Positions 25,231 to 36,500 of a stretch of 64,000 nt of DNA are shown here, one piece after another. The notes under the pieces are model-generated. The model had not been told where the DNA came from. It saw only the letters and a program-made list of their open reading frames with translations, and made no database searches. Source of the stretch: Bacteroidota bacterium (GTDB lineage: Bacteria > Bacteroidota > Bacteroidia > AKYH767-A > OLB10); NCBI GenBank assembly GCA_016722525.1, contig JADKJB010000034.1:124001-188000 (forward strand), written 5' to 3'. The position numbers were made by a program, and so were the translations under genes. Every line of letters starts with the position of its first letter. Within the stretch, counting starts at the first letter, position 1.

Positions 25231-28200
25231 CTAAGCATATTCTCGCAGATCCACAGGAACAACTTGTGTAACTCCTTGCTCAGCCATTGTGATTCCGTAC
25301 ATAATATCAGTAGCCGCCATGGTCTTTTTATTGTGGGTAATAATGATGAACTGAGAATCGTTGGAAAACTTCTTTATAATTTTATTGAACTTGTCAATGT
25401 TTGAATCATCTAATGGTGCATCAACCTCATCGAAAATGCAAAAAGGCGATGGTTTTAAAAGGTATATTCCAAAAAGTAATGCAGTTGCAGTAAGTGTTTT
25501 TTCTCCACCAGATAATTGATGAATCGATAATGGTTTTTTGCCCTTTGGCTGCGCGATGATTTGAACATCCGATTCAAGAGGATTAGCTAAATCAGTAAGT
25601 ATGAGATCGCAATTATCTTCTTCTGAAAATAACGAGCGGAATACATGAATAAAATTAGCACGAATGGCATGGTAGGCATCCATGAATTTTTCTCGGGCAG
25701 AGTTATCAATTTCAGCAATCGTTTTCAATAGTGACTCTTTCGCATCCTTGAGATCTTCCTGTTCCTTAACAATAAAATCATGACGCTCTTTTATCTCTTT
25801 AAATGACTCAAGAGCCATAGGATTAATTGGGCCGAAATCAGATAACTGTTTTTTAAGTTTTTCAGATCTATTCTTCAGTTCTTCCGGGTTTAATTCAGGA
25901 TTAGGTTCCTGTTCCATGATCTCATCAAGTTCAATATTGAACTCTATGTTAAGGCGCTCTTTGAGAGAGGTCATCCTCAATCGGAGTTCATTTATCTGAT
26001 TGTGAATTTCACGAATTATTGAATCTGAATGTTCTTTCTGTTTGCGTTTTTCTGAAATTGATTTCTCTTCTTTATCAATCTCTCCTTTCGATTTGTAATA
26101 ATCATCTTCCTGTACACGTACGAGTTTATCTACTTCAGTCTTTTTATCATTGATACCTTTAAATTGCTCTTCAGCAATTTTGCCTTGTTCATGGAAAGAA
26201 TGAAGTTGTGAAGAGATTCCTTCCAGCTCTATAGTATGTTCTTCCCTGCTCCTCACAAGGTTGTTCACCTGGTTAGTTTTAAAACTGATATCCCTGGAAA
26301 TATTCTGTAGTTTGTTTTGCTGTTGAAAAAATTGAATATTTTTTTGATTATAAGCATTAGTCATGTCGTTTACATGCTTTTGCAAATCATTAGAAAGATC
26401 TTGTTTGATTTTTTGCTGCTCTAATAGATTCTGTAGAGCTGATTTCTGACTATCAATTGAAAATCCTGTTTGAATTTCATGTTGCTCTTCATGATTTGAT
26501 AGTGCGTTATTCTCCTCTGTTAATTGATTTACCGTAGTTCGTGTATATTGAATAGCAGAACTCAGAAATTCTCGATTATTGCTGAGCGTGTTAACCTGTC
26601 CGGCTTTTTTTGCATATTCATTATCAAGCCTGCTTATATTTTTAGCTGCCTCAGAAAATGCATTGCGCTGTTCATTTATGTCTTTTTCAGTTTGATTTAT
26701 TTGAGATTGTAAAGTCTCTATTTCTTGTTGATGTTCCTTAATCTGATCAGAAAGTTTTTGAAGATTTTTTTGTTTGCCAGTTCTTTTACCATCGCCCAAA
26801 CCCAGAGAACCACCACTCATAGTATACCGCTGGCGAAGGAATCTGCCATTTTTTGACAAAATAATAAAGCCGTCGGTAAGCGGTGAGGTATCAATATTGT
26901 TCAAATCATCAGAATCTTCAAGAATATATACATTTCCTAAAAGATAATCAAATAGCTTCTTATATACACCATCAAAATCCGTAAGGGACAAAGCATGCTT
27001 GCATCCTGAAATAGAAATCGTGTTTGAATTTGTAGCATGTTTTAAACTGTCAAGTACAAAAAAATGAGCTCTTCCTTTAGATGAATTATTGAGTACTTGC
27101 ATGGCTTCCCAAGCTTCGTTGGTGTTTTCAACAATGAAGTGATTCAGGTAAGGTTCAAGGAAATTTTCAATTGCATTTTTATATTCATCGTCACAACTGA
27201 TTACTTCAGATAGAAGAGGTGCTTGTTTGAATTTAGATTCCTGTCTTTTTAAAAATTTAATTGATTCAGGAAAACCTTCCATCTTTTCAATAAGATCTCT
27301 GGTTAGTTCTAATTCATTAGTTTTAATGTCACTTTTGCGTTTTTCCTCAGCAAGCTGTTGGTTTAAAGTACGTAATTTATTTTCAGTTTCACGTAATTTA
27401 AGTTCGGATTCATCCCGGTACTTTTTGATATTCTGTGAGTCCCGCTCCAAACTATCTCTTTCCGGTATTGCTAATGAAATCTCTTCGTTAAGAGTGGTTA
27501 GTTTTGTTTCATTGTTGGAAAGTTGCTCATTTAATCTTCTCAATTCTTCATTGATGGAATTAGATCGGGTTAAGCGAACTGCAACTTGAGTTTCATAGCG
27601 ATTTATTTCTTGCCTTGTTTCATGAAGTTGTTGATTAAGGCCCTTCAATTCATTGACTGATTCTTCATAGAGATGTTTGTTTTCTTCAACATTTTGTTTC
27701 ATCTCAGAAAGCTGTAATTCAAAATTTTTCAGAGTTTCCTCTTCAGTTATTTTCTCTGTTGACAGCTGAGAAATACTTTCATTCAGTTCAGTAATGGTGT
27801 TTTCATCAGTTTCATTCTGATGTTTGAGTTGTCGCTGTTTATCGTGAAGGAAATTAATTTTTTCTTTAATATTTTTATTCTCATTTTCTCCCTTTGTGAT
27901 TAAAACAATAATTTCATTAAGTTCTTTTTGAATGTTGGAAAGTGACTTTTCTTTTTCAAGGCTTTCGGATTTCAGACGCTGAATATTTGCTTCTATCACA
28001 TCAAGATCAACATCAAACTGTATTTTTGCATCGGATACAGATTCTTCCTTTTTTTTCATTTCTGTCATTGACTGGCTGAATTCTCTTACGGCATATAAGG
28101 AGTAGGCAAGGCTGACTTCTTTGTACTCATCTTTGAGTCGATAAAATTTCTGTGTTTTTTTTGCCTGGCTTTCTAACTGTTTCAGGCTTTTGTCTATCTC

Positions 28201-28788
28201 AAAAAGTAAATCATTAACTCTTGTCAAATCAGCATCCGTTTCTTCCAGTTTATGGAATGTTTGTTTTTTGCGGATTTTATATTTTGAAATTCCGGCTGCT
28301 TCTTCTAAAAGGAATTTAATCGTATTATTTCGGTCGTTTAAAATTTCATCAACCATTTTTAATTCAATGATTGCATAACTGTCAGATCCTATTCCAGTAT
28401 CCAGGAATAAATCAGTGATGTCTTTTAAGCGACAAGTGACATTATTCAAAAGGTATTCGCTTTCACCGGTTCTGTATAAACGTCGACTAATGCAAACAGT
28501 AGAATATTCTGTAGGAAGTATTCCTTTGTTGTTTTCAAAAGTAAGATGTACTTCAGCAAGATTGGCAGGCTTCCGGTTTTTTGTTCCGTTGAAAATAATG
28601 TTTTCCATTTTTTCTGACCGGAGCATACGTGTTTTTTGTTCTCCTAAAACCCATCTGATAGCATCTACAACATTCGACTTACCGGAACCATTTGGACCAA
28701 CTACAGCAGTAACACCTTTGTCAAAATGAATAGTGACTTTATCACCAAAACTTTTAAAGCCTTTTATTTCAAGAGTAGTAAGACGCAT
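25231..28788 (-). CDS. smc: Chromosome segregation protein SMC
   Basis: 1185 residues, full length and unbroken. Residues 31-39 (GPNGSGKSN) are Walker A of the N-terminal ATPase half; coiled coils run to about 500 and from about 680 to 1010, around a hinge (near GFPESIKFL...HFFVLD). The C-terminal half has the ABC signature LSGGEKTLTA and Walker B FCIFDEVDAP, then the D-loop. The protein condenses and organises the chromosome, acting as a dimer with ScpA and ScpB, which are not in this window. It is a single gene on the minus strand. Confidence 0.97.
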   Translation of the reverse strand: MRLTTLEIKGFKSFGDKVTIHFDKGVTAVVGPNGSGKSNVVDAIRWVLGEQKTRMLRSEKMENIIFNGTKNRKPANLAEVHLTFENNKGILPTEYSTVCISRRLYRTGESEYLLNNVTCRLKDITDLFLDTGIGSDSYAIIELKMVDEILNDRNNTIKFLLEEAAGISKYKIRKKQTFHKLEETDADLTRVNDLLFEIDKSLKQLESQAKKTQKFYRLKDEYKEVSLAYSLYAVREFSQSMTEMKKKEESVSDAKIQFDVDLDVIEANIQRLKSESLEKEKSLSNIQKELNEIIVLITKGENENKNIKEKINFLHDKQRQLKHQNETDENTITELNESISQLSTEKITEEETLKNFELQLSEMKQNVEENKHLYEESVNELKGLNQQLHETRQEINRYETQVAVRLTRSNSINEELRRLNEQLSNNETKLTTLNEEISLAIPERDSLERDSQNIKKYRDESELKLRETENKLRTLNQQLAEEKRKSDIKTNELELTRDLIEKMEGFPESIKFLKRQESKFKQAPLLSEVISCDDEYKNAIENFLEPYLNHFIVENTNEAWEAMQVLNNSSKGRAHFFVLDSLKHATNSNTISISGCKHALSLTDFDGVYKKLFDYLLGNVYILEDSDDLNNIDTSPLTDGFIILSKNGRFLRQRYTMSGGSLGLGDGKRTGKQKNLQKLSDQIKEHQQEIETLQSQINQTEKDINEQRNAFSEAAKNISRLDNEYAKKAGQVNTLSNNREFLSSAIQYTRTTVNQLTEENNALSNHEEQHEIQTGFSIDSQKSALQNLLEQQKIKQDLSNDLQKHVNDMTNAYNQKNIQFFQQQNKLQNISRDISFKTNQVNNLVRSREEHTIELEGISSQLHSFHEQGKIAEEQFKGINDKKTEVDKLVRVQEDDYYKSKGEIDKEEKSISEKRKQKEHSDSIIREIHNQINELRLRMTSLKERLNIEFNIELDEIMEQEPNPELNPEELKNRSEKLKKQLSDFGPINPMALESFKEIKERHDFIVKEQEDLKDAKESLLKTIAEIDNSAREKFMDAYHAIRANFIHVFRSLFSEEDNCDLILTDLANPLESDVQIIAQPKGKKPLSIHQLSGGEKTLTATALLFGIYLLKPSPFCIFDEVDAPLDDSNIDKFNKIIKKFSNDSQFIIITHNKKTMAATDIMYGITMAEQGVTQVVPVDLREYA

Positions 28789-28834
28789 GACAGTTCAATC
28801 TGAATATTTCTATATGTTTTTTAAAAACGGAGTG

Positions 28835-28842
28835 CAAAAATA
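28835..28842 (-). promoter_or_regulatory. -7 promoter element for smc
   Basis: The minus strand reads TATTTTTG (TAnnTTTG) 47 bp before the smc start codon. A TTTG is found 27 bp further upstream, longer than the usual spacing, so only the -7 box is proposed. Confidence 0.35.
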
Positions 28843-29193
28843 ACCTTTTCTACCCGATCCTTCGTCTCTCAAATATAGGATTAATTTGATTTTCAAATAC
28901 AATGCATAGATTTGACTGGTTTTCAAACGATTGAGTTGTTAACATTTTCTATAGTGTTAAAAAACAAGGGTTTAATGCTTAACTCTTCAGACTTCGGTCT
29001 CATTACCATCATAAATTTTTAAGTGCCAAAGATGAATCGTATCAACATTAGTGGGCTGGTTTTTACAACTATAAAATTGAAAATATAATTATTGCAAAAT
29101 ATTTGAAAGGTATGTCACCAAACTGCCACAATTAAAAAATATGCATTCTTTATTATAAAAATGTAGATATTTGTCTCAAATAGTTTTGTACTC
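28843..29193. other. AT-rich non-coding region
   Basis: About 350 bp between divergent smc and the next gene. I see no RNA gene or repeat. A TAGTTTTG at 29181-29188 fits a -7 box, but it is only 6 bp from the start codon at 29194 and would give a leaderless transcript. Confidence 0.45.
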
Positions 29194-29688
29194 ATGGATG
29201 ATTTGAAAGTAGTCCTTTATATAGTTGTTGCAATAATTTGGGTAGTTTATAACAACTACAAGAAAATAGCAGAGGCTTCTAAAAAACGGAATTTTTCAAA
29301 ACCTCCTGCGGAAATCATACAGGAAAATTGGCCTAAAACAGCTCCTACGGTTCTTAAAACTGTACCGCCAGTTCTTAAAACAACTACTGCAAGAAAAACT
29401 CAATATGTTGAAAAGCAATCAGAAAGGACTGCCTCAAGGATGCTTCAAAAAGAGGCCATTAAAGTTCGGGATCCGATAAAACGGGTTCCTTTAGCTTCCC
29501 GATCTAAGATGGAAAAAACTTTTTTAAATTCTCGGGAAGGTGGAACTACCCAACCCTCTAAAGTTGCATATTTCGAAGAAGCACAGACAGAGTTATATAC
29601 ATGGAATCCAGTAGTTGATCAGATTAAAAATACGGATATGAAGACTGCAATTATCCTTTCTGAGATACTTAAAAGGCCTTATAATTAA
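29194..29688 (+). CDS. Membrane-anchored hypothetical protein
   Basis: 164 residues. One N-terminal membrane helix (VVLYIVVAIIWVVYN) is followed by a basic, Pro/Thr-rich linker with a repeated PTVLKT/PPVLKT unit, which looks flexible. The last 15 residues, TAIILSEILKRPYN, resemble the conserved C-terminal tag of small anchored hypothetical proteins in Bacteroidota (a SEIL-x-RPY ending). The bulk should lie in the cytoplasm given the basic residues after the helix. No function is assigned. It precedes the TonB-receptor operon but is separated from it by 129 bp containing a promoter. Confidence 0.6.
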   Translation: MDDLKVVLYIVVAIIWVVYNNYKKIAEASKKRNFSKPPAEIIQENWPKTAPTVLKTVPPVLKTTTARKTQYVEKQSERTASRMLQKEAIKVRDPIKRVPLASRSKMEKTFLNSREGGTTQPSKVAYFEEAQTELYTWNPVVDQIKNTDMKTAIILSEILKRPYN

Positions 29689-29736
29689 TTAGTTGTAAAT
29701 TAATTAAGTCAATCTTATGTAAAAAATGAAATAATG

Positions 29737-29769
29737 TTTGGAGAATACTTTTAAATATTGCTACTTTTA
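29737..29769 (+). promoter_or_regulatory. Promoter of the TonB receptor operon
   Basis: TTTG (29737-29740), a 21-bp spacer and TACTTTTA (29762-29769) fit the Bacteroidota promoter with one mismatch in the last base of the -7 box. The predicted transcript starts about 42 bp before the start codon. Confidence 0.5.
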
Positions 29770-29817
29770 CCCACCTCATTGAATAACTTATTAAAAACCT
29801 AACATAAAATTAACCCT

Positions 29818-32800
29818 ATGCTGAGAAAAATTTACCTATTAACAGCTGCTGTTTTAATTGTGACCGGTTACACGGCGTTTGCCCAATCCGGTGCAATTAA
29901 AGGTAAGGTGATGGATAAGGCAACTAAGGAGCCTTTGCCCTTTGCAAACGTAATTGTTGAGATTAATGGCAGCCAGGCGGGCGGGGCTCAAACCGATTTC
30001 GATGGAAATTTTACCATTAAACCTCTTGTGCCTGGTAAGTATAACCTAAAAGCTTCTTTTGTTGGTTACAGCAGCGTCGAAATTACCGGTGTGCTGGTTT
30101 CAACAGATAAGATTACTTTCCAGGATCTTTTGATGACAAAGGGAGCTGTTGATATCACGGCAGTAGAAGTTACTTCTTACAAAAACCCGATCATCGATAA
30201 AGGTAATCCATCAACTCAAACCACAGTAACTCAAGAAGAAATTAAGGTTGCTCCAACCAGAGATGTAAAATCTGTTGCAGCAACAACTGCCGGAGTTTTC
30301 CAAAAAGATGAGGGAGATGATGTGAATATTAGAGGGTCCAGAGATAATGCTACCGATTATTATATAGATGGTATCAAAGTCAGAGGTTCCACCAACATTC
30401 CTCAATCTGGTATTGAGCAAATTACTGTTGTTACTGGAGGGGTTCCTGCACAGTATGGTGACGCTACCGGTGGTATCATCAATATTACCACAAGAGGGCC
30501 ATCAAAAGAATTTTTTGGCGGAATTGAGTTTGTAACATCTGAATTATTCGATAAGTATGGATATAATCTTATTGGCGCAAATCTTTCAGGACCAATTTGG
30601 TCAAAGAAAGATGCTGAAGGAAAAATCGATCGCACTGTTGTTGGGTTTTTCTTCTCCGGCGAATATCAAACCGAAAAAGATCCTGATCCATCTGCAATAG
30701 GAATGTACAAAGTTAAGGATGAAATTTATGATGATATCAAGAAAAATCCCCTTTCCCCAAATCTTCAACAAGGTGGAAGTGTTTACAGAAACAAAACTGA
30801 ATTCCTTACATTAAGTGATTTCGAAAAAATTAAGGCCAAACAAAATGTTGCTGCTAAAGGCTATCGTTTATCAGGTAAAATTGACATTCAGCCTTTAGAT
30901 AACGTTACCTTAACATTTGGTGGATCCTATGATCATAATAATAAAAATGAATTCATTTATACCTATTCGTTATTCAATTTTGATAATAACAACAGTCGTG
31001 TCAATGATACCTGGCGGGTTTTCGGTCGTATAACTCAAAAGTTAGGCGGTTCAAAAGGAAACACAGAAAGCTCGGCCTCTGCCATTAAAAATGCTTACTA
31101 TTCTATCCAAGTAGATTATAATAAGGAAAAAACTATTCTTCAGGATGAAAACCATGAAGATCGCTATTTTGATTATGGCTATATTGGTAAATTTGATGTT
31201 ATTAAAAGACAAGGTCTTACATACGACAACCCAGCAATTATCGATGATCCTATTAACGGTCCGGATACTATATTTACAGCTGTAAATCCTTTTACGGGTG
31301 ATAGTATTTTTAATGTTCAAAATAATCCAGCTGCGGATTCAATTGTGTTTTTCTCTCCTGGTGGTTTAAATAGTATTTCTGAAGCATACACTTCTCAATA
31401 TTATAGTCTTGTAGGAAATAATTATATAAATAATTATCAGAATCTGGCTCAGATTGCCACTAATGGCGGTTTAAGAAACGGTGATTTGCCAAGGAACACT
31501 TACTCGTTATATCGTAGCCCTGGTTACACTTATAATCAATACAGAAATACGCAAAGTTCTCAGTTCAGAGTTTCTGCTCAAGTTTCTGCTGACATTAAAG
31601 ATCATGCTATTTCCGCAGGTTTTGAATATGAGCAAAGATCAGATCAAGAATTTGTAATTAACCCGATTGGACTTTGGGGAGTTATGAGATTGAGAGCGAA
31701 TGAAAAAAACAGACAGCTGGATACAGACAATCCAATATATAGTGGTAATACTATTTTTTACGACAGAAGATATGACAACGACGGCTCTATTACCTTCTTT
31801 GAAAACATCCGATCAAAACTTGCTTCTGCCGGATATTCAAATGTTGGGAATACAGACTTCATTAATATTGATGCAATTGACCCTAGTTTACTCACTTTAG
31901 ATCTTTTTACAGCCGATGAATTACTTAATTCCGGAAATAATCTGATTGCTTATTATGGTTTTGACTATAAAGGTGAAAAACAAAGTGGAGCAGTCTCTTT
32001 TGATGATTTTTGGACTGCTACTGATGCCAATGGAAATAAAACACGCCCTATGGGTTCATTTGAACCAATTTATATGGCTGGTTATATTCAGGATAAGTTT
32101 GCTATTAATGATCTTATCTTTAACGTTGGAGTACGTGTGGATCGTTTTGATGCCAATCAAAAAGTACTAAAAGACAAATATCTTCTTTATCCAGCGCGTA
32201 CCGCAGGTGAAGTTTCTCCTGACCGCCCTTCAAATATTGGCGAAAATTACATAGTTTATGTAAATGATGTTCGTGATCCTGAGAACGCGGCAATTGTTGG
32301 ATATCGTGACGAAGATACATGGTATGATGCAGTTGGAAATGTGGTGAGTGATCCGCAACAATTGGCTCTTTTATCAGGGGTGAAGTTTCTCCTTGGTTAC
32401 GTGATGTGAACTTTGTTATCAATGAAGGTGGAATTCAATCTGATGCATTCAAACCTTCTGACAGTTTTGAAGATTACACACCGGAGATTACTGTAATGCC
32501 TCGTATTGCGTTTTCGTTCCCAATTTCTGATGAAGCCTTATTCTTTGCGCATTATGATGTTCTTACGCAACGTCCGCCAAGCAGATCAAGAACTAATCCA
32601 TTAGATTATTATTATATCGAATCACAAGGCGCATTATTGAATAATCCAAATCTTAAGCCTGAAAGAACTACCGACTATGAACTTGGTTTCAAACAATCAC
32701 TTTCAAAAAGTTCTGCTATAACACTTTCTGGTTTTTATCGTGAATTACGTGATCAAATTCAGCAAACAAAAGTGAATTTTGCTTATCCTGTTAGTTACTT

Positions 32801-33563
32801 GACATTTGACAATATCGATTTTGGTACAGTGAAGGGTTTAAGTTTTGGATATGACTTAAGAAGAACTGGTAACGTACGACTCACTGCCAATTATTCTTTG
32901 CAATTTGCTGATGGTACCGGATCAGGTGACAGAACTTCAGATAAGTTGCTTCAGAATGGACAACCCAACTTAAGAACAATTGCTCCTTTGGATTTTGATC
33001 AGCGCCATGCCATAACTGTATCCGTTGATTATCGTTATGATTCAGGAAAAGATTACAATGGACCAACGATCAAGAATACTCAGATACTTGCTAATACAGG
33101 ATTGAATTTAGTATTCAGAGCAGGATCAGGATTGCCATATAGCCGTCAGCGTGATGTCACTACTCAAGCTAACAACATCGGATTACAACAAGTTAGTTCA
33201 GGGCTATTAGATGGTGAAATTAACGGATCAAGACTTCCTTGGCAATACCGTATTGATTTGAGATTGGATCGTGATTTCAAAATTAAATTTGGGAAATCCG
33301 AGAATGGTAAAACAGCATTGTTAAATGTTTATATTCAGGTTCAAAACTTATTCGATACAAGAAACATCATTAATGTTTATCGCTACACCGGTAACCCTGA
33401 TGATGATGGTTATCTGTCCTCTGCTACTGGTCAACAATTGCTGAATAGCGGATCACTTTCTGATGCAACTGCTTTCGCGGATCAATATGATATTAAAGTT
33501 AATGATCCATCCAATTACAGTTTACCAAGAAGAGCAAGATTAGGTATCAAACTTGATTTTTAA
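29818..33563 (+). CDS. TonB-dependent receptor with carboxypeptidase-regulatory domain, frame broken once
   Basis: Joined length about 1248 residues. Signal peptide to residue 22 (AFAQ). Residues 26-110 form a CarboxypepD_reg-like beta-sandwich (GAIKGKVMDKATKEPLPFAN). The plug follows, with DVKSVAATTAGV, NIRGSRDNATDYYIDGIKV and QITVVTGGVPAQYGDATGGI, then the long outer-membrane barrel, ending in aromatic RRARLGIKLDF. The frame is lost at the G4 run 32377-32380; one more G gives SGGEVSPWLRDVNFV in register. The size and the large extracellular loops are those of Oar/SusC-like receptors that move large substrates. It begins an operon with the 1380-residue protein and the PorV-like protein, 33 bp and 45 bp apart. 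Confidence 0.9.
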
Positions 33564-33595
33564 TTAATTAACAACCGAAAACAAAATAACCAAAT

Positions 33596-36500
33596 ATGAT
33601 GAAGCGCATTAAAATCACCAATTTTTCAATGGCTGTTGCTGCAATTCTGTCAATGACAGGTTTGACAGCCAATGCTAAAGAAAACGTGGGAGTTACGGGC
33701 AATTCAAACAAAGTTGCAAAAGTTGCTGCAGCAAACTGTAACCCAACCACTGCTCAGGCTGATCTTGATATCAACAACATCCGTACTACCGTTCTGGTTG
33801 GCGGTGATATGTGGTGGGATCTGTCAAACGCTAAATATGAAGTTCCAATAAACTCAGACAAGCATTCCATTTTCGCTGGTGCTCTATGGATCGGTGGAAT
33901 TGATGCAGGTGGACAAATTAAAGTAGCTGCCCAAACATACCGTCAAACCGGTATCGATTTCTGGGGAGGTCCAATAGATACCTCAACGGTTACCATCCAA
34001 CAGGATAAGTGCCAGAAATATGACCGTCATTGGAAAGTTACCAAAGATGAAGTACGCAAGTTTGCAGATGAATATGAACTCAATCCATCCAGTGCATCTT
34101 CAAATGCCACAAATGATATGAAGAATTGGCCAGGAAACGGTGATTATATTTCATCTTCAGAAGGTCAATATTTAGCTCCTTTCGTTGATGTGAATGGTGA
34201 TGGCGATTATGATTACACTGCAGGTGACTACCCTGGATATTTTCTTCCAGGTGCATTGGGTCAGGGTACCAGCGATGATTTTCCAGTATTTCCTGGGACA
34301 GCAATTCCATTATGTAATGATTACCTTTTTGGTGATAAAACTATTTGGTGGGTTTTTAATGATGTTGGTAATGCTCACACAGAAACTAATTCAGAGCCAA
34401 TAGGATTGGAAATTAGAGCTCAGGCTTTTGGTTTTAAAACCAATGATGAAATTAATAATATGACTTTTTATAAATATCAGATTATTAATAGGTCAACCCT
34501 TACTTTAACAGATACTTATTTTGGTCAATGGGTAGATCCGGATTTAGGAAATGCTATTGATGATTTTGTTGGTTGTGATGTGCCACGCGGTCTTGGTTAT
34601 TGCTATAATGGAGATGCTGATGATGAAACGGGTACAGGTTATGGTCTTAATCCTCCTGCAATCGGAGTGGATTTTTTTCAGGGTCCGCTTGCTGATATAA
34701 ATGATGGAGTTGATAATGATAGAGATGGATGTACCGATTGTACATTTATTCCTGGTACTATAGTTACATCTATAGATGATGATATTCTTCCTGAGCAAAT
34801 AATTATGTCAAAATTTGTTTACTACAATAACGTAAACAATTCACCAATTGGAAATCCAAATGGATTCACTGACTTCTACAATTATTTACGTGGAATATGG
34901 CTGGATAATCAACCAATCACTTATGGTGGAGATGGCCGTAATGCAGCTGCTGCTGTTTGTGATTTTATGTTCCCTGGAAATACTGACCCAATTAATTTCC
35001 CTGTTCTTGGGGAATGGTCTGAATTTACTGCAGGTAACATTCCTGAAGATCGTCGTTGCTTGCAATCTGCTGGAACATTTACACTGACTCCTGGAGCAGT
35101 AAACTATATTACTACCGGTGTTGTATGGGCGCGAGCTCAACAAGGAGGACCACTCGCTTCAGTTGACTTAGTACGTTTAGCTGATGATAAAGCTCAGGCT
35201 TTATTTAATAATTGTTTCAAGTTAATTGATGGTCCGGATGCTCCGGATTTGGTGATCAGAGAATTAGACAAACGTATCATCTTATCATTACATAATTATG
35301 ATAACTCTAACATTGAATTATATGCCAAAGCGGATCCAACGATTGTAGGTGTTCCTGATTCTTTGAAGTTCTTTACCTTTCAGGGTTACCAGATTTACCA
35401 GCTTGCTGATGGAACCGCAAGTACTGCTGATATTGGAAATCCTGATAAAATCAGGTTATTGCTTCAATGTGATGTTACTGACGGTGTAGCTCAAATAGTG
35501 AATTTCAATTTTGAGCCAGGTGTAAATGCGAATGTGCCTGTTGAAATGGTTAATGGAGCTGATAAAGGTATTCAGCATACGTTTGTTGTAAATCAGGATT
35601 TGTTTGCAACAGGTACTACCAGCTTAATCAACCACAAGACCTATTATTACACAGTAGTTTCTTATGCTTACAATCAATATAAGAAATACGATCCAAATGA
35701 TCCTGCTGCACTTGACGGACAGAAAAAACCTTACTTAGCAGGAAGAAACAATATCAAAACATATACAGCAATTCCACATATTCAAACTGTGGAAAATTCC
35801 GGACAGATTTTTGGTTCTGAATATGGATTTGGTCCTAAAATAAAGAGAATTGAAGGTCAAGGTAACGGAGGTATATTTTTAGACTTCGCAAATAACTATG
35901 ACAACGAAATTTCAAATCCTCCTTATAGAATTGCTCAGCCGGAATACTTTTATGGTGAAGGTCCATTAAATATTAAGGTTTATGACCCAATTCTTATTAA
36001 AGCTCATTTGTATGAGACTCGATTTGATGGAGTAAATGATACCAGCAATTGGACTATAACCAATCTTACCACCGGACTAGTCGATTCATCAGAAAGAACT
36101 TTATCACAACCACCCAACGAGCAAATTTTACCTGGTGAAGATGATCCTTCAATTCCAGAATGGGGATTAACTGCTCAAATAAATAAGGTTGCAGAAGCTG
36201 GTAAGCCTGGAGCAATAGATAACGCATATTTAGGTTCATCTATCAGCTACGCTAATCCTGATGCTGCATGGTTAAATTCTATCGTAGATATTGATGGAAT
36301 TGACCCTACAACTCCTGATCCGGAAGATTGGATTCGTTCAGGTGATGGTGGAATTTATGCTGGCCTTGATGATGATCAAATATACGAAGGTGTAGTTGGT
36401 GGCACTTGGGGTCCCTATAAACTTTGTGCTAAGGACTATCCTGGTCCTAAGTTTTCAGGTATTGCTGAGGCTCAAATTACATTATCTCCACAAGGGCTAT